Under the pieces are notes generated by a model that had not been told where the DNA came from, did no database searches, and saw nothing but the letters and a program-made list of their open reading frames with translations. A program made the position numbers and the translations under genes. Below, piece by piece: positions 7,420 to 14,840 of a stretch of DNA of 28,576 bases; within the stretch, counting starts at the first letter, position 1, and each line of letters begins with the position of its first letter. The stretch is from JAVXNW01 sp036645575. GTDB lineage: Bacteria; Bacillota; Clostridia; Christensenellales; Aristaeellaceae. Location: assembly GCA_036645575.1 (NCBI GenBank), contig JAVXNW010000021.1, forward strand, positions 1-28,576, read 5' to 3'.

Positions 7420-7654
7420 CGCGCCGGAAATGCGCCGGGGTCGTCCGCCTATGATGGCGGCAGCGCGCAGCGCGGGACGCGTCCCTGTGGGCACATGCCG
7501 GAAATAGCGGGCATTTCGATAAACTTGGGCCGACCTTCCTATCGTCAGGCAAAGCACTCATCCTCATAAGACACCGCCAGCCGTCCGGACACTTTTTCAA
7601 ATTTGATGAGTGTCTGGTTTTTGCGTGTGCAAAAAATAAGGAGGTGCAATTGCG

Positions 7655-9019
7655 ATGGAGTGGGAAATCATTAAGAGCCGACTTGACCACTTGCTTGAGA
7701 CACAGCGTCACGGCGAATTGCGTGGCGCGCTGATGATGCTCAACGAAGTGGATATCGCAGAATACCTGCAAACCATCGACAAGGATAAGCTGTTGATGGT
7801 CTTTCGGATTCTGCCCAAGAACATATCGTCCGACGTATTTGCCTACATGGACGCCGACCAGCGCCAGACGCTGATTGAGTCGATCGGCGACGCGGAGGCG
7901 GCCAGGTTGGTAGACGCCATGTTCATCGACGACGCCGTCGATTTTCTGGAGGAGCTGCCGGCCAACGTGGTCAAGCGGGTGCTTCAAAACACCGGACTTG
8001 ATCGGCGCAACCTGATCAATCAATTCCTGCGCTACCCGGACAACTCAGCCGGCTCGATCATGACGATCGAGTACTGCGAGTTTCATCTGGGCGCAACCGT
8101 CCAGCAGGCGATGGCCGAGATCAAGGCGACCGGCATCGACAAGGAGACCATCTACACGCTCTATGTGATCGACGACAAGCGCCAGTTGGTGGGCACGGTG
8201 GCGCTGCGCAAGTTGATCTTGAGCGACAGCAACACGCTGATTGAGACGCTGATGGAGACCAATGTGATCTCGGTTCAGACGCTGGACGATCAGGAGACGG
8301 TTGCGGACACCGTGCGAAAGTACGACCTCATGTCGATCCCCGTCGTGGACAAAGAGGGGCGCCTTGTCGGCATCATCACGGTTGACGACATCGTGGACGT
8401 CATCGAAGAGGAAAACACCGAGGACTTTGAAAAGATGGCCGCGCTGCTCCCTTCGGACAGCGAATACCTGAAGACGAGTTCGTTCAAACTGGCGCTCAAC
8501 CGCATCCCGTGGCTGCTGATTCTCATGCTGTCGGCGACATTTACCGGCATGATCATCACCAATTTTGAAGGGCTGCTCAACTCATCGGCGGTGGGCATCA
8601 TCCTGACCAGCTGCATTCCGATGATGATGGACACCGGCGGCAACTGCGGCTCTCAAGCCGCGACGCTGTGTATCCGCGGTCTGGCGCTTGGCGAACTGGA
8701 ATTTAAAGATACGTTCTTGGTGCTCTGGAAGGAAGTACAGGTGTCGGTCATGGTGGGCCTCGTGCTGGCCGTGATCAACTTTGGCCGCCTGATGCTCTTT
8801 GGGGGCGCGGGCATGACCTTTATGATTGCCTTTGTCGTGGCGGTCAGCATGTTCTTGACCGTCATATTCGCCAAGACCATTGGCTGCGTGCTGCCCATGC
8901 TCGCCAAGAAGATTCACCTGGACCCGGCGCTCATGGCAAGCCCCTTGATCACCACGATCGTAGACGCCTGCTCGCTGACCATCCTGTTCTCCATCGCGAC
9001 CGAGCTGTTGCCCTTCTAA
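7655..9019 (+). CDS. mgtE: Magnesium transporter MgtE
   Basis: The 454-residue length is normal for MgtE. Residues about 30-130 form the MgtE N (superhelical) domain. Residues about 135-250 hold a CBS-domain pair (VIDDKRQLVGTVALRKLI and VDKEGRLVGIITVDDIVDVI), the cytoplasmic Mg2+ sensor. The C-terminal 170 residues form five membrane helices with the pore motifs PMMMDTGGNCGSQAAT and DPALMASPLITTIVDA. The protein works as a homodimeric Mg2+ channel gated shut by cytosolic Mg2+. The ATG has an AAGGAGGTG ribosome site about 10 bases upstream. It is a single-gene unit, convergent with rnpB, divergent from tetR, and probably controlled by its long leader. Confidence 0.96.
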   Translation: MEWEIIKSRLDHLLETQRHGELRGALMMLNEVDIAEYLQTIDKDKLLMVFRILPKNISSDVFAYMDADQRQTLIESIGDAEAARLVDAMFIDDAVDFLEELPANVVKRVLQNTGLDRRNLINQFLRYPDNSAGSIMTIEYCEFHLGATVQQAMAEIKATGIDKETIYTLYVIDDKRQLVGTVALRKLILSDSNTLIETLMETNVISVQTLDDQETVADTVRKYDLMSIPVVDKEGRLVGIITVDDIVDVIEEENTEDFEKMAALLPSDSEYLKTSSFKLALNRIPWLLILMLSATFTGMIITNFEGLLNSSAVGIILTSCIPMMMDTGGNCGSQAATLCIRGLALGELEFKDTFLVLWKEVQVSVMVGLVLAVINFGRLMLFGGAGMTFMIAFVVAVSMFLTVIFAKTIGCVLPMLAKKIHLDPALMASPLITTIVDACSLTILFSIATELLPF

Positions 9020-9032
9020 CCCGGATCGCGCT

Positions 9033-9075
9033 CGCCCCACACCTTGCTGCCTAAAGGGCGTCAAGGTGTGGGGCG
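9033..9075. repeat. Long perfect inverted repeat after mgtE
   Basis: CGCCCCACACCTTG (9033-9046) pairs perfectly with CAAGGTGTGGGGCG (9062-9075). No T-run follows on the plus strand, so it is not by itself a classical terminator. It may protect the mgtE transcript end or act together with the next hairpin. Confidence 0.7.
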
Positions 9076-9113
9076 AAAAAAAAGTCCGCGCAAAAAATGC
9101 GCGGGCTTTATTT
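9075..9113. terminator. Bidirectional terminator between mgtE and rnpB
   Basis: AAAG.CCGCGCA and TGCGCGG.CTTT form a stem with an AAAAA loop. On the plus strand CTTTATTT follows (for mgtE). On the minus strand a run of eight T follows the stem, making a strong terminator for rnpB. Confidence 0.85.
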
Positions 9114-9487
9114 GATGAGCGCTGTCTATAAGCCGAGTTCTGTCGCGGACGACCATCTATCTAGGCCCGCAGTTGCCAGCGGGCTCAGGCGATTACCCGG
9201 GAGCGTGACGGGCCGCCACATATACTCCCCTATCAATCTTGCACCGGGTGGGGTTTACATAGCGGACAAGTTGCCATGCCGCTGGTGAGCTCTTACCTCA
9301 CCTTTCCATCCTTACCGACCGAAAAGCGCCGCTAGGCGACCCTTCTCGGCAGGCGGTATCTCTCTGTTGCACTTTCCTTGGAGTCGCCTCCACCGGGCGT
9401 TACCCGGCACCCTGCCCTACGGAGCTCGGACTTTCCTCACGTGCGTGGCCAAAACCACGCGCCTGCGGCCGTCCAACAGCCTCATCA
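9113..9487 (-). ncRNA. rnpB: RNase P RNA
   Basis: Read on the minus strand, the RNA begins TGATGAGGCTG and ends with the complementary CTCATCA (P1 stem). It contains the universal GAGGAAAGTCCGAGCTC core near the 5' end, a GGTAAGGATGGAAAGGTGAGGTAAGAGC-like segment in the middle, and the 3' core ACAGAACTCGGCTTATAGAC. The length of about 375 bases and these elements fit bacterial RNase P RNA, the ribozyme that matures tRNA 5' ends. A possible -10 (TATATAAG, about 9498-9505) overlaps the 3' end of the preceding gene; no good -35 is visible. A strong terminator follows. The exact ends are estimates from the P1 pairing. Confidence 0.95.
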
Positions 9488-9499
9488 AACTGTAATAAC

Positions 9500-10219
9500 T
9501 TATATAACGGCGTCTTCCGGCACGTAGATGATGCGGCCGCAGTTGTCGCACTCCACGATCTTGTCGCCCGAACGGATGTCGCGCAGCATGACCGAGGGCA
9601 AGGACATGTGGCATCCGCCGCACTGGTCGCCTTCCATCATGGTCATCGGCGGCATGACGTGCTGCTTGATGGCGCGGTAGCGCTCAACCAGCTTGGCGTC
9701 AATGCCCTGCGCCAGCGCGTCGGCGCAGTCGCGCAGTCGCTTAAGCTCCAGCGAATCCTTTTTGAACTCCAAGTCGTATAGGCCCTTGATCTGGTCGTAT
9801 TCGGCCTTGGTCTTGGCGGCGCGCACGCGGATCTCCTTCTGCTGGCGGTCGCGGGTGTCCGCGTCCTTGCGCAGCTTTTGAAGCTCCTGCTCGTAGTGCG
9901 TCAGCGAATCGACCAACTTTTGCATTTGGCCAATCTGCTTTTCCGCCTCCTCGGGATCGGTGGGCGTATTTTCCTGGAAAAACGCTTGCTGGGTCGCCAG
10001 CAGACCGGCCAGACGATCGGATTCGTCGCTGATCGCGTCCAAGCGATCGCCCATCGTCGCGATGTCGCCCTCGATGCGCTTCATGTTATTCTGCTGATCC
10101 ACCAAAAAGGCGCGATGTTTGAGCAGCTTTTGGCGATTGGGCGCCTGACGCATTGAGGTCTCGAATTTGTCGGCCTCAATATCCGACTGCATGAAATTCC
10201 ACAGCAAATCAAGTTGCAC
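9500..10219 (-). CDS. Coiled-coil C4 zinc-ribbon protein
   Basis: The start is set at the GTG at 10219 (239 residues) because GGAGG lies 6 bases before it. The upstream in-frame ATG at 10252 would overlap the preceding gene and has no ribosome site. Residues about 5-170 are almost wholly helical coiled coil, rich in Gln, Glu, Lys and Arg. A C-terminal zinc ribbon follows with CGGC (Cys 200/203) and CDNC (Cys 224/227). This architecture matches the CT398/YbgI-partner type of zinc-ribbon proteins (DUF164, zf-RING_7), often found next to nif3-like genes. The molecular role is not established; nucleic-acid or protein bridging has been suggested. It is the last gene of the dnaG operon, starting 11 bases after the nif3-like stop. 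Confidence 0.85.
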   Translation of the reverse strand: MQLDLLWNFMQSDIEADKFETSMRQAPNRQKLLKHRAFLVDQQNNMKRIEGDIATMGDRLDAISDESDRLAGLLATQQAFFQENTPTDPEEAEKQIGQMQKLVDSLTHYEQELQKLRKDADTRDRQQKEIRVRAAKTKAEYDQIKGLYDLEFKKDSLELKRLRDCADALAQGIDAKLVERYRAIKQHVMPPMTMMEGDQCGGCHMSLPSVMLRDIRSGDKIVECDNCGRIIYVPEDAVI

Positions 10220-10230
10220 GATATTCCTCC

Positions 10231-10986
10231 TTAGAACGGCTTCGATTGACATTCAACAACCATTACATCCCATTGTAACGCATCTAGCCGGTTTTGTAAA
10301 CCCATTCGCATAGCTTTTACCGAAGGACGCTCGGTTTCTAGGTGTCCGCACTCGAGCAGCGTCATCCCCCAGCTGGTCGCGTCCAGCGCGTCGCTGTGAT
10401 GCACCTCGCCCGTCACAAAGCAATCCGCGCCCGCCGCGTGGGCGATCTTCCAAAGCGATCCGCCCGCGCCGCCGCATACCGCCACGCGCGTGATCGCCTG
10501 CTCGGCGCTTCCGTAGAAGCGCACCGTGCCGCCTAGGCGCTCCTCACAGAGCGCGCCAAGGGACTTGAGCGTTCCGTTCCAATCGCCCAGACGCAGCCCG
10601 TCTTCGAGCGCTGTGACGTTTTCAAGGCCCAGCCGCTGCGCCAGACAGTCGTTTACGCCGCCCTGCGCCCGGTCAAAGTTCGTGTGCGCCGCAATCAGCG
10701 CGCAGCCCGAGCGAATGAGCTGGCACAACAGCGCGCCCTCCGGGTCGTCCTCGCGCAGGTGCTTGCGCGCGTGAAACAGGATCGGGTGGTGCGTGACGAT
10801 CAGCTGCGCCCCGACGCTTTGCGCAAACTCGATCACCTCGCCCGTCAGATCCAGCGCGCACACCACCGCGCTGACCGCGCGATCGGGCGCGCCCGCAAGC
10901 AGACCCGCGTTGTCCCACGCTTCCTGCGTGGCAAAGGGCGCCATCTGGTCAATCAGCGCGTAGAGATCCTTCACCGTCGGTGTCAT
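10231..10986 (-). CDS. Nif3-like dinuclear metal-centre protein (GTP cyclohydrolase I type 2 family)
   Basis: The 251-residue protein carries the family metal ligands: THHP (about 64-67), AHTNFD (about 99-104), and the C-terminal HHSDALDA and GHLETE segments. The family (YqfO/YbgI/NIF3) forms ring hexamers with two metals per active site. Firmicute members are often about 370 residues with a PII/CutA-like middle insert; this one is the short, insert-free form. The start ATG has AAGGT 5 bases upstream and lies inside the trmK 3' end (38-base overlap), so translation is coupled. Gene order trmK-nif3 behind rpoD is conserved in Bacillota. The physiological substrate is uncertain. Confidence 0.88.
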   Translation of the reverse strand: MTPTVKDLYALIDQMAPFATQEAWDNAGLLAGAPDRAVSAVVCALDLTGEVIEFAQSVGAQLIVTHHPILFHARKHLREDDPEGALLCQLIRSGCALIAAHTNFDRAQGGVNDCLAQRLGLENVTALEDGLRLGDWNGTLKSLGALCEERLGGTVRFYGSAEQAITRVAVCGGAGGSLWKIAHAAGADCFVTGEVHHSDALDATSWGMTLLECGHLETERPSVKAMRMGLQNRLDALQWDVMVVECQSKPF

Positions 10987-11647
10987 TGGCTACCTTCTTC
11001 CACACGCGCAATTCGATTTGAAGCGCCTGCGCCCACACTTCCTGCCCGGCCAGCGCGCCCCTTAGCGCCTTCTCCCCCACGCGAACGCGTGCGCGCGCGT
11101 AGTCGCCCAGCGCCTGGGGTTGCTTTTTTGCGAGCACCGGACCTACTACGCGTTCGGTTTCGCTCAAGCGCATCTTCCCCGGCGCGGCGGAAATGACCAC
11201 GTAAAACCGCCCGTTTGCCCGCGCCAACATTTCATCGACGATGGCGTAGCCGTTTTCCTCGAGGTACGCGCGAAGCAGCGGCGCGTCCACGTTGGGCTGA
11301 AGGACGAGCGTGGCCGTTCCAAGCTTTGCCCGCCCGCGCGACAGGATGCCGCAGATGGTCTCCGCACCCATGCCCGCCAAAATAACCGCGTCCACCGGCC
11401 CTTCAAGCGCGTCGGCGCCGTCGCCCAGGCAAAAATCCGCCCGATCCGAAAGGCCCATCTCCCGCATCAGCGCCTCCGCCTTTTGAAGGCTCGCCGCGCT
11501 CACGTCGGTAAACCGCACGCGCGCGCACCTGCCTGTTTCAAGCAGGTGCGCGCCCAAATAGCCGTGGTCGGTTCCAATGTCGGCCGCCAAGTCGCAGGGC
11601 GGCGTCAAGTCGTAGACGGCGTTCAGCCGCGTGTCCAGCGCGTTCAA
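10949..11647 (-). CDS. trmK: tRNA (adenine22-N1)-methyltransferase TrmK
   Basis: The 232-residue protein has a class I SAM-methyltransferase fold. Motif I is DIGTDHGYLGAHLL (about 23-36), followed by an acidic SAM-ribose segment (FTDVSAASL) and GDGADAL. The ILAGMGAETI segment is typical of the TrmK (YqfN) family, which methylates A22 in the D-arm of tRNAs. The start codon is TTG at 11647, overlapping the rpoD stop (TTGA) with AAGGA 9 bases upstream, so it is translationally coupled to rpoD. Its position between rpoD and a nif3-like gene is the standard Bacillota arrangement. Confidence 0.92.
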   Translation of the reverse strand: MNALDTRLNAVYDLTPPCDLAADIGTDHGYLGAHLLETGRCARVRFTDVSAASLQKAEALMREMGLSDRADFCLGDGADALEGPVDAVILAGMGAETICGILSRGRAKLGTATLVLQPNVDAPLLRAYLEENGYAIVDEMLARANGRFYVVISAAPGKMRLSETERVVGPVLAKKQPQALGDYARARVRVGEKALRGALAGQEVWAQALQIELRVWKKVANDTDGEGSLRAD

Positions 11648-12738
11648 TCCAGTGAATCCTTGAGCTTTCTCGAGCGACTCGGGTGGCGCAGCTTGCGCAG
11701 CGCCTTGGCTTCGATCTGGCGAATGCGCTCGCGCGTGACCTTAAAGTACTTGCCCACCTCTTCAAGGGTGCGCGCGCGGCCGTCTTCCAGGCCAAAGCGC
11801 AACTTAAGCACCTTTTCCTCGCGCGGCGTGAGCGTCGAAAGCACGCTCATCAGTTGCTCCTTGAGCAGCGTAAACGCGGCGGCTTCCGCCGGCGCGGGCG
11901 CGTCGTCGTCGGGAATGAAGTCGCCCAAGTGGCTGTCCTCTTCTTCGCCGATCGGCGTCTCCAGCGACACCGGCTCCTGCGCGATCTTGATGATCTCGCG
12001 CACCTTTTCCTCGGAAATGCCCATCTCCTCGGCGATCTCCTCGGGCGACGGATCGTGGCCATATTCCTGCATCAGCTGGCGCGACACGCGAATCAGCTTG
12101 TTGATGGTCTCCACCATGTGAACCGGAATGCGAATCGTGCGCGCCTGATCCGCAATGGCCCGGGTGATGGCTTGGCGAATCCACCAAGTCGCGTAGGTCG
12201 AGAACTTGTAGCCCTTGCGGTAGTCGAACTTCTCGACCGCCTTGATGAGGCCCAAGTTGCCCTCCTGGATCAAATCGAGGAACAACATGCCCCTACCCAC
12301 GTAGCGCTTCGCGATCGAAACCACCAGGCGCAAGTTGGCCTCGGACAGCTTGTGCTTGGCGTCCTCGTCGCCCGCCTCCATGCGCTGCGCCAGGCTGATC
12401 TCTTCATCCGCCGTGAGCAGCGGCACCTTGCCGATCTCCTTTAGGTACATGCGCACCGGATCGTCTATCGAGACGCCATCGGGCACCGAAAGATCCAGAT
12501 CGTCGTCGTTCATCTCCATGACGGGCTCCGGTTCCGGCTCCTGCGCCTTGTCGGTGTTGACCACCTCAATGCCCATGCCGTCCAGCGTGTCCATCACCTT
12601 TTCAATCGTATCCGACTCAAGGTCCAATTCGGCCAATTGTTCAATAATTTCCTTGTACGTCAATACGCCCTTTGCTTTTCCGGTCTCGATCAATTCTTGA
12701 ACGCGGTTATGTACATTTTCCATCGTGGCCTTATCCAA
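11644..12738 (-). CDS. rpoD: RNA polymerase primary sigma factor RpoD (SigA)
   Basis: From the TTG at 12738 the protein has 364 residues; an ATG at 12723 is the alternative. The TTG is preferred because GGAGGG lies about 10 bases upstream. An N-terminal region 1.1-like helical part and an acidic linker are followed by region 1.2 (DPVRMYLKEIG). Region 2 contains the -10-binding helices (NLRLVVSIAKRYVGRG, LIQEGNLGLIKAVEKFD, FSTYATWWIRQAI). Region 3 and region 4 follow (RFGLEDGRARTLEEVGKYF, then VTRERIRQIEAKALRKL). It is the housekeeping sigma factor of the cell, and fits the TTGACA/TATAAT promoters seen in this window. It lies between dnaG (78 bases upstream) and trmK. Confidence 0.97.
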   Translation of the reverse strand: MDKATMENVHNRVQELIETGKAKGVLTYKEIIEQLAELDLESDTIEKVMDTLDGMGIEVVNTDKAQEPEPEPVMEMNDDDLDLSVPDGVSIDDPVRMYLKEIGKVPLLTADEEISLAQRMEAGDEDAKHKLSEANLRLVVSIAKRYVGRGMLFLDLIQEGNLGLIKAVEKFDYRKGYKFSTYATWWIRQAITRAIADQARTIRIPVHMVETINKLIRVSRQLMQEYGHDPSPEEIAEEMGISEEKVREIIKIAQEPVSLETPIGEEEDSHLGDFIPDDDAPAPAEAAAFTLLKEQLMSVLSTLTPREEKVLKLRFGLEDGRARTLEEVGKYFKVTRERIRQIEAKALRKLRHPSRSRKLKDSLD

Positions 12739-12816
12739 ACGGTTCACTCCCTCCGACCGGTCTACCAAGCGACTTATTTGGCTTTTGTTTCCTGCGCGCC
12801 CATCATCTCTTGATCG

Positions 12817-14526
12817 CTAGCGCGGCAACAGTTCCCCCATGCGGGCAAGTAGCGCCCGCTTTTCATCTGGCGCAGCCGTCTTGTATGCCTGCTTTAAGCC
12901 CTCGACTTCGCGTGCCGCGCGCAACTTTCGAATGCTGCTCAGGCAATCCTCCGCCACCATCAGCGCCTTTTGTTCGTCCGGCATGACCTCTTCGCTCAGC
13001 GCGCGCGCCGCGCGCTCGCGCATCTCCTCGGGCACCTCGTCAAGCACGGCGGCAGGCGATCTGCCTTGGATGAGCTCCTGCGCCATGCGTCTGTACAGCT
13101 CGTCGTCGAAATCCTGTGGCTTGACCGTCTCGCTGGCGATCAGGCGACTGCCCAACAGCGCAATCAGCGTGCGCTGCGCCCGTTGCAGTTCGTCTTCGCC
13201 CACTTCGGGCGCGCGCTTCGTGCGCGCCTTCTCCGGCGCGCCCAACGCTTCTTCGGATACGCCCACCTGCTTTAAGAGCACATCCGATCCAAACCCTGTC
13301 TCGATGCTGAGACGTTCGACGTACATCTGCAGTTCAACGGGATTTTTTACCTTGCGCAAAAACGCGCAACAGGTGATGGCGTATTGCGCGCGCACCTCCT
13401 GCTTTGAGAGATCCAGCCCTGCGGCCGCGCGCTGCATCCTGTAGGCGATGGGCTCGATCGGCTTCAATTTTTCAAAGCCGCTCGCGCCGCTTAGGCGAAT
13501 AAAGTCGTCCGGGTCCTGGCCGTCTGGAAACACCAGCACGCGCGCCTTGAGCGACTGCGCCTCGCACAATTCAAGCGCCCGCTCAATCGCCTTTTGCCCC
13601 GCCGCGTCGCCGTCATAGCCGATCCAAACCTCCGGCGCGTACCGCTTGAGCAAGCGCGTCTGCTCGTCGGTCAGTGCGGTCCCCAGCGTCGCCACCACGC
13701 CCGGCACCCCCGCGCGCCGCAAAGAGACCACGTCCATATACCCTTCAACCAGCACAAGCCGCTTGAGCCCGCGCTCGTTTTTGACGAAATTCATCGCGTA
13801 CAGGCCTTGCCGCTTGTTGAAAACCGGCGAATCGGAGGTGTTTAGGTATTTGGGCTGAACCTCGCCCATGGCGCGCCCGCCAAAGCCCAACACCCGCCCC
13901 TGCGCGTTGATGATCGGGAAGATCGCCCGGTCCCGAAACATGTCAAAGCGTCGGCCTTCCCTGCGAACGGTCAGTCCCGCCGCGACCAATACGTCCTCGT
14001 CAATCCCCGAAGCAGTCAAAGACGTCGTCATGTCGTCCCAGTCAGGGCTCGCCGCGCCCAACCCGAAACGACGTATATCCATGTCGTCCAGTCCCCGCTT
14101 GTGCAGATACGAAAGCGCATTCGCGCCCGCGCTCGTCCACAACATCTCGTGAAAATAGCGTGCGGCCGCCACATTGGCCGCATAGACCTTCTCGCGCAGC
14201 GCCCGCGCGCCGCTCGAGTCGGCGCCGTCGCCCCCGGAAGGCATCTCGAGATTGACGCGATCCGCCAAGTGTTTGACCGCGTCCATGAACTCCATTTTCT
14301 CCAGTTCCATCACAAAGTGAATGACGTTGCCGCCCTTGTGACAGCCGAAACAGTAGTACATCTGCGCGTCGGTGTCCACGCTAAAGGATGCGGTCTTCTC
14401 GTTGTGAAACGGACACAATCCCCAGTACCTGCGACCCTTTTGCTTGAGGAGCACATATTCGGACACCACGTCGACAATGTTGACCCTCGCGCGCAGATCG
14501 TCGAGCCAGGCGTCCGATAATCTCAC
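12817..14526 (-). CDS. dnaG: DNA primase DnaG
   Basis: The start is set at the GTG at 14526 (569 residues), 9 bases after GGAGG; a TTG one codon earlier is the alternative. The upstream open frame to 14613 is not family-like. The CHC2 zinc finger uses C38, H41, C59 and C62. The catalytic core follows (FRDRAIFPI, GFGGRAM), then TOPRIM with EGYMD (261-265) and DGDAAG (305-310), whose acidic residues bind Mg2+. The C-terminal 150 residues are the helicase-interaction domain. It synthesises RNA primers at the replication fork. It is the first gene of the macromolecular-synthesis operon dnaG-rpoD-trmK-nif3-like-zinc ribbon. Confidence 0.95.
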   Translation of the reverse strand: MRLSDAWLDDLRARVNIVDVVSEYVLLKQKGRRYWGLCPFHNEKTASFSVDTDAQMYYCFGCHKGGNVIHFVMELEKMEFMDAVKHLADRVNLEMPSGGDGADSSGARALREKVYAANVAAARYFHEMLWTSAGANALSYLHKRGLDDMDIRRFGLGAASPDWDDMTTSLTASGIDEDVLVAAGLTVRREGRRFDMFRDRAIFPIINAQGRVLGFGGRAMGEVQPKYLNTSDSPVFNKRQGLYAMNFVKNERGLKRLVLVEGYMDVVSLRRAGVPGVVATLGTALTDEQTRLLKRYAPEVWIGYDGDAAGQKAIERALELCEAQSLKARVLVFPDGQDPDDFIRLSGASGFEKLKPIEPIAYRMQRAAAGLDLSKQEVRAQYAITCCAFLRKVKNPVELQMYVERLSIETGFGSDVLLKQVGVSEEALGAPEKARTKRAPEVGEDELQRAQRTLIALLGSRLIASETVKPQDFDDELYRRMAQELIQGRSPAAVLDEVPEEMRERAARALSEEVMPDEQKALMVAEDCLSSIRKLRAAREVEGLKQAYKTAAPDEKRALLARMGELLPR

Positions 14527-14840
14527 CAAGCCATCCCTCCCAATTCCCTTTTCGTCCTTTTCGCGGTTGGTAAATTGCGAATCAGGATATGTGTAACGTA
14601 ATTCGCCGCACACAAGTCATTCTCCTGCACAGGGTGCTCGCTGTGTGCAGAATTAATCGACACGACATCTGTACGTATTTCCGCTATACGGATGGTATAT
14701 ACTCCGCGCATGGCGTCAAACCCTGCAAACCGCAAAAATTTACAGACAAGTAACCGGATTCGACGAATTTTCGGACAAAGCGACCGCAGGGACAACGCGC
14801 GTCGTCCCTGCGGTCGATGATCTTGGTTTTCGGGTACCTA
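14527..14840. other. Intergenic region upstream of dnaG
   Basis: About 310 bases hold the prsA-like terminator (14781-14816), a 7-bp stem CTGCACA/TGTGCAG with an 11- to 12-base loop (14625-14650), and the presumed dnaG operon promoter. A TTGACG and a TATA-rich stretch (near 14694-14715) are too close together to make a standard promoter, so I could not place it confidently. Confidence 0.5.
14781..14816 (-). terminator. Hairpin terminator after the PrsA-like gene
   Basis: CGACCGCAGGGAC (14781-14793) and GTCCCTGCGGTCG (14804-14816) form a perfect 13-bp stem 25 bases past the stop codon. On the minus strand only CTTTGT follows, so the T-run is weak; the stem strength still supports termination. 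Confidence 0.6.

Larger units (their letters stand above)
7260..7654 (+). promoter_or_regulatory. Structured 5' leader of mgtE (candidate magnesium-responsive element)
   Basis: The leader begins with a hairpin (GGCGAT...ATTGCC, 7260-7282). Two overlapping short ORFs follow, then a GC-rich hairpin with five T (7345-7382). After that come further stems, including CCGCC/GGCGG near 7450, the palindrome GGGACGCGTCCC near 7480 and GACACT/AGTGTC at 7588-7614. The mgtE ribosome site AAGGAGGTG is near 7640. Such leaders before mgtE are often M-box riboswitches, but I could not match the conserved M-box sequences. A leader-peptide attenuator or an unclassified riboswitch are alternatives. Confidence 0.5.

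Noticed and set aside
7289..8023. 244-codon open frame on the minus strand
   Set aside because: It overlaps mgtE coding sequence and its leader in antisense and shows no family resemblance.
14523..14795. 90-codon frame upstream of dnaG on the minus strand
   Set aside because: It overlaps the dnaG ribosome site, has no homology I recognise, and covers inverted repeats of the intergenic region.
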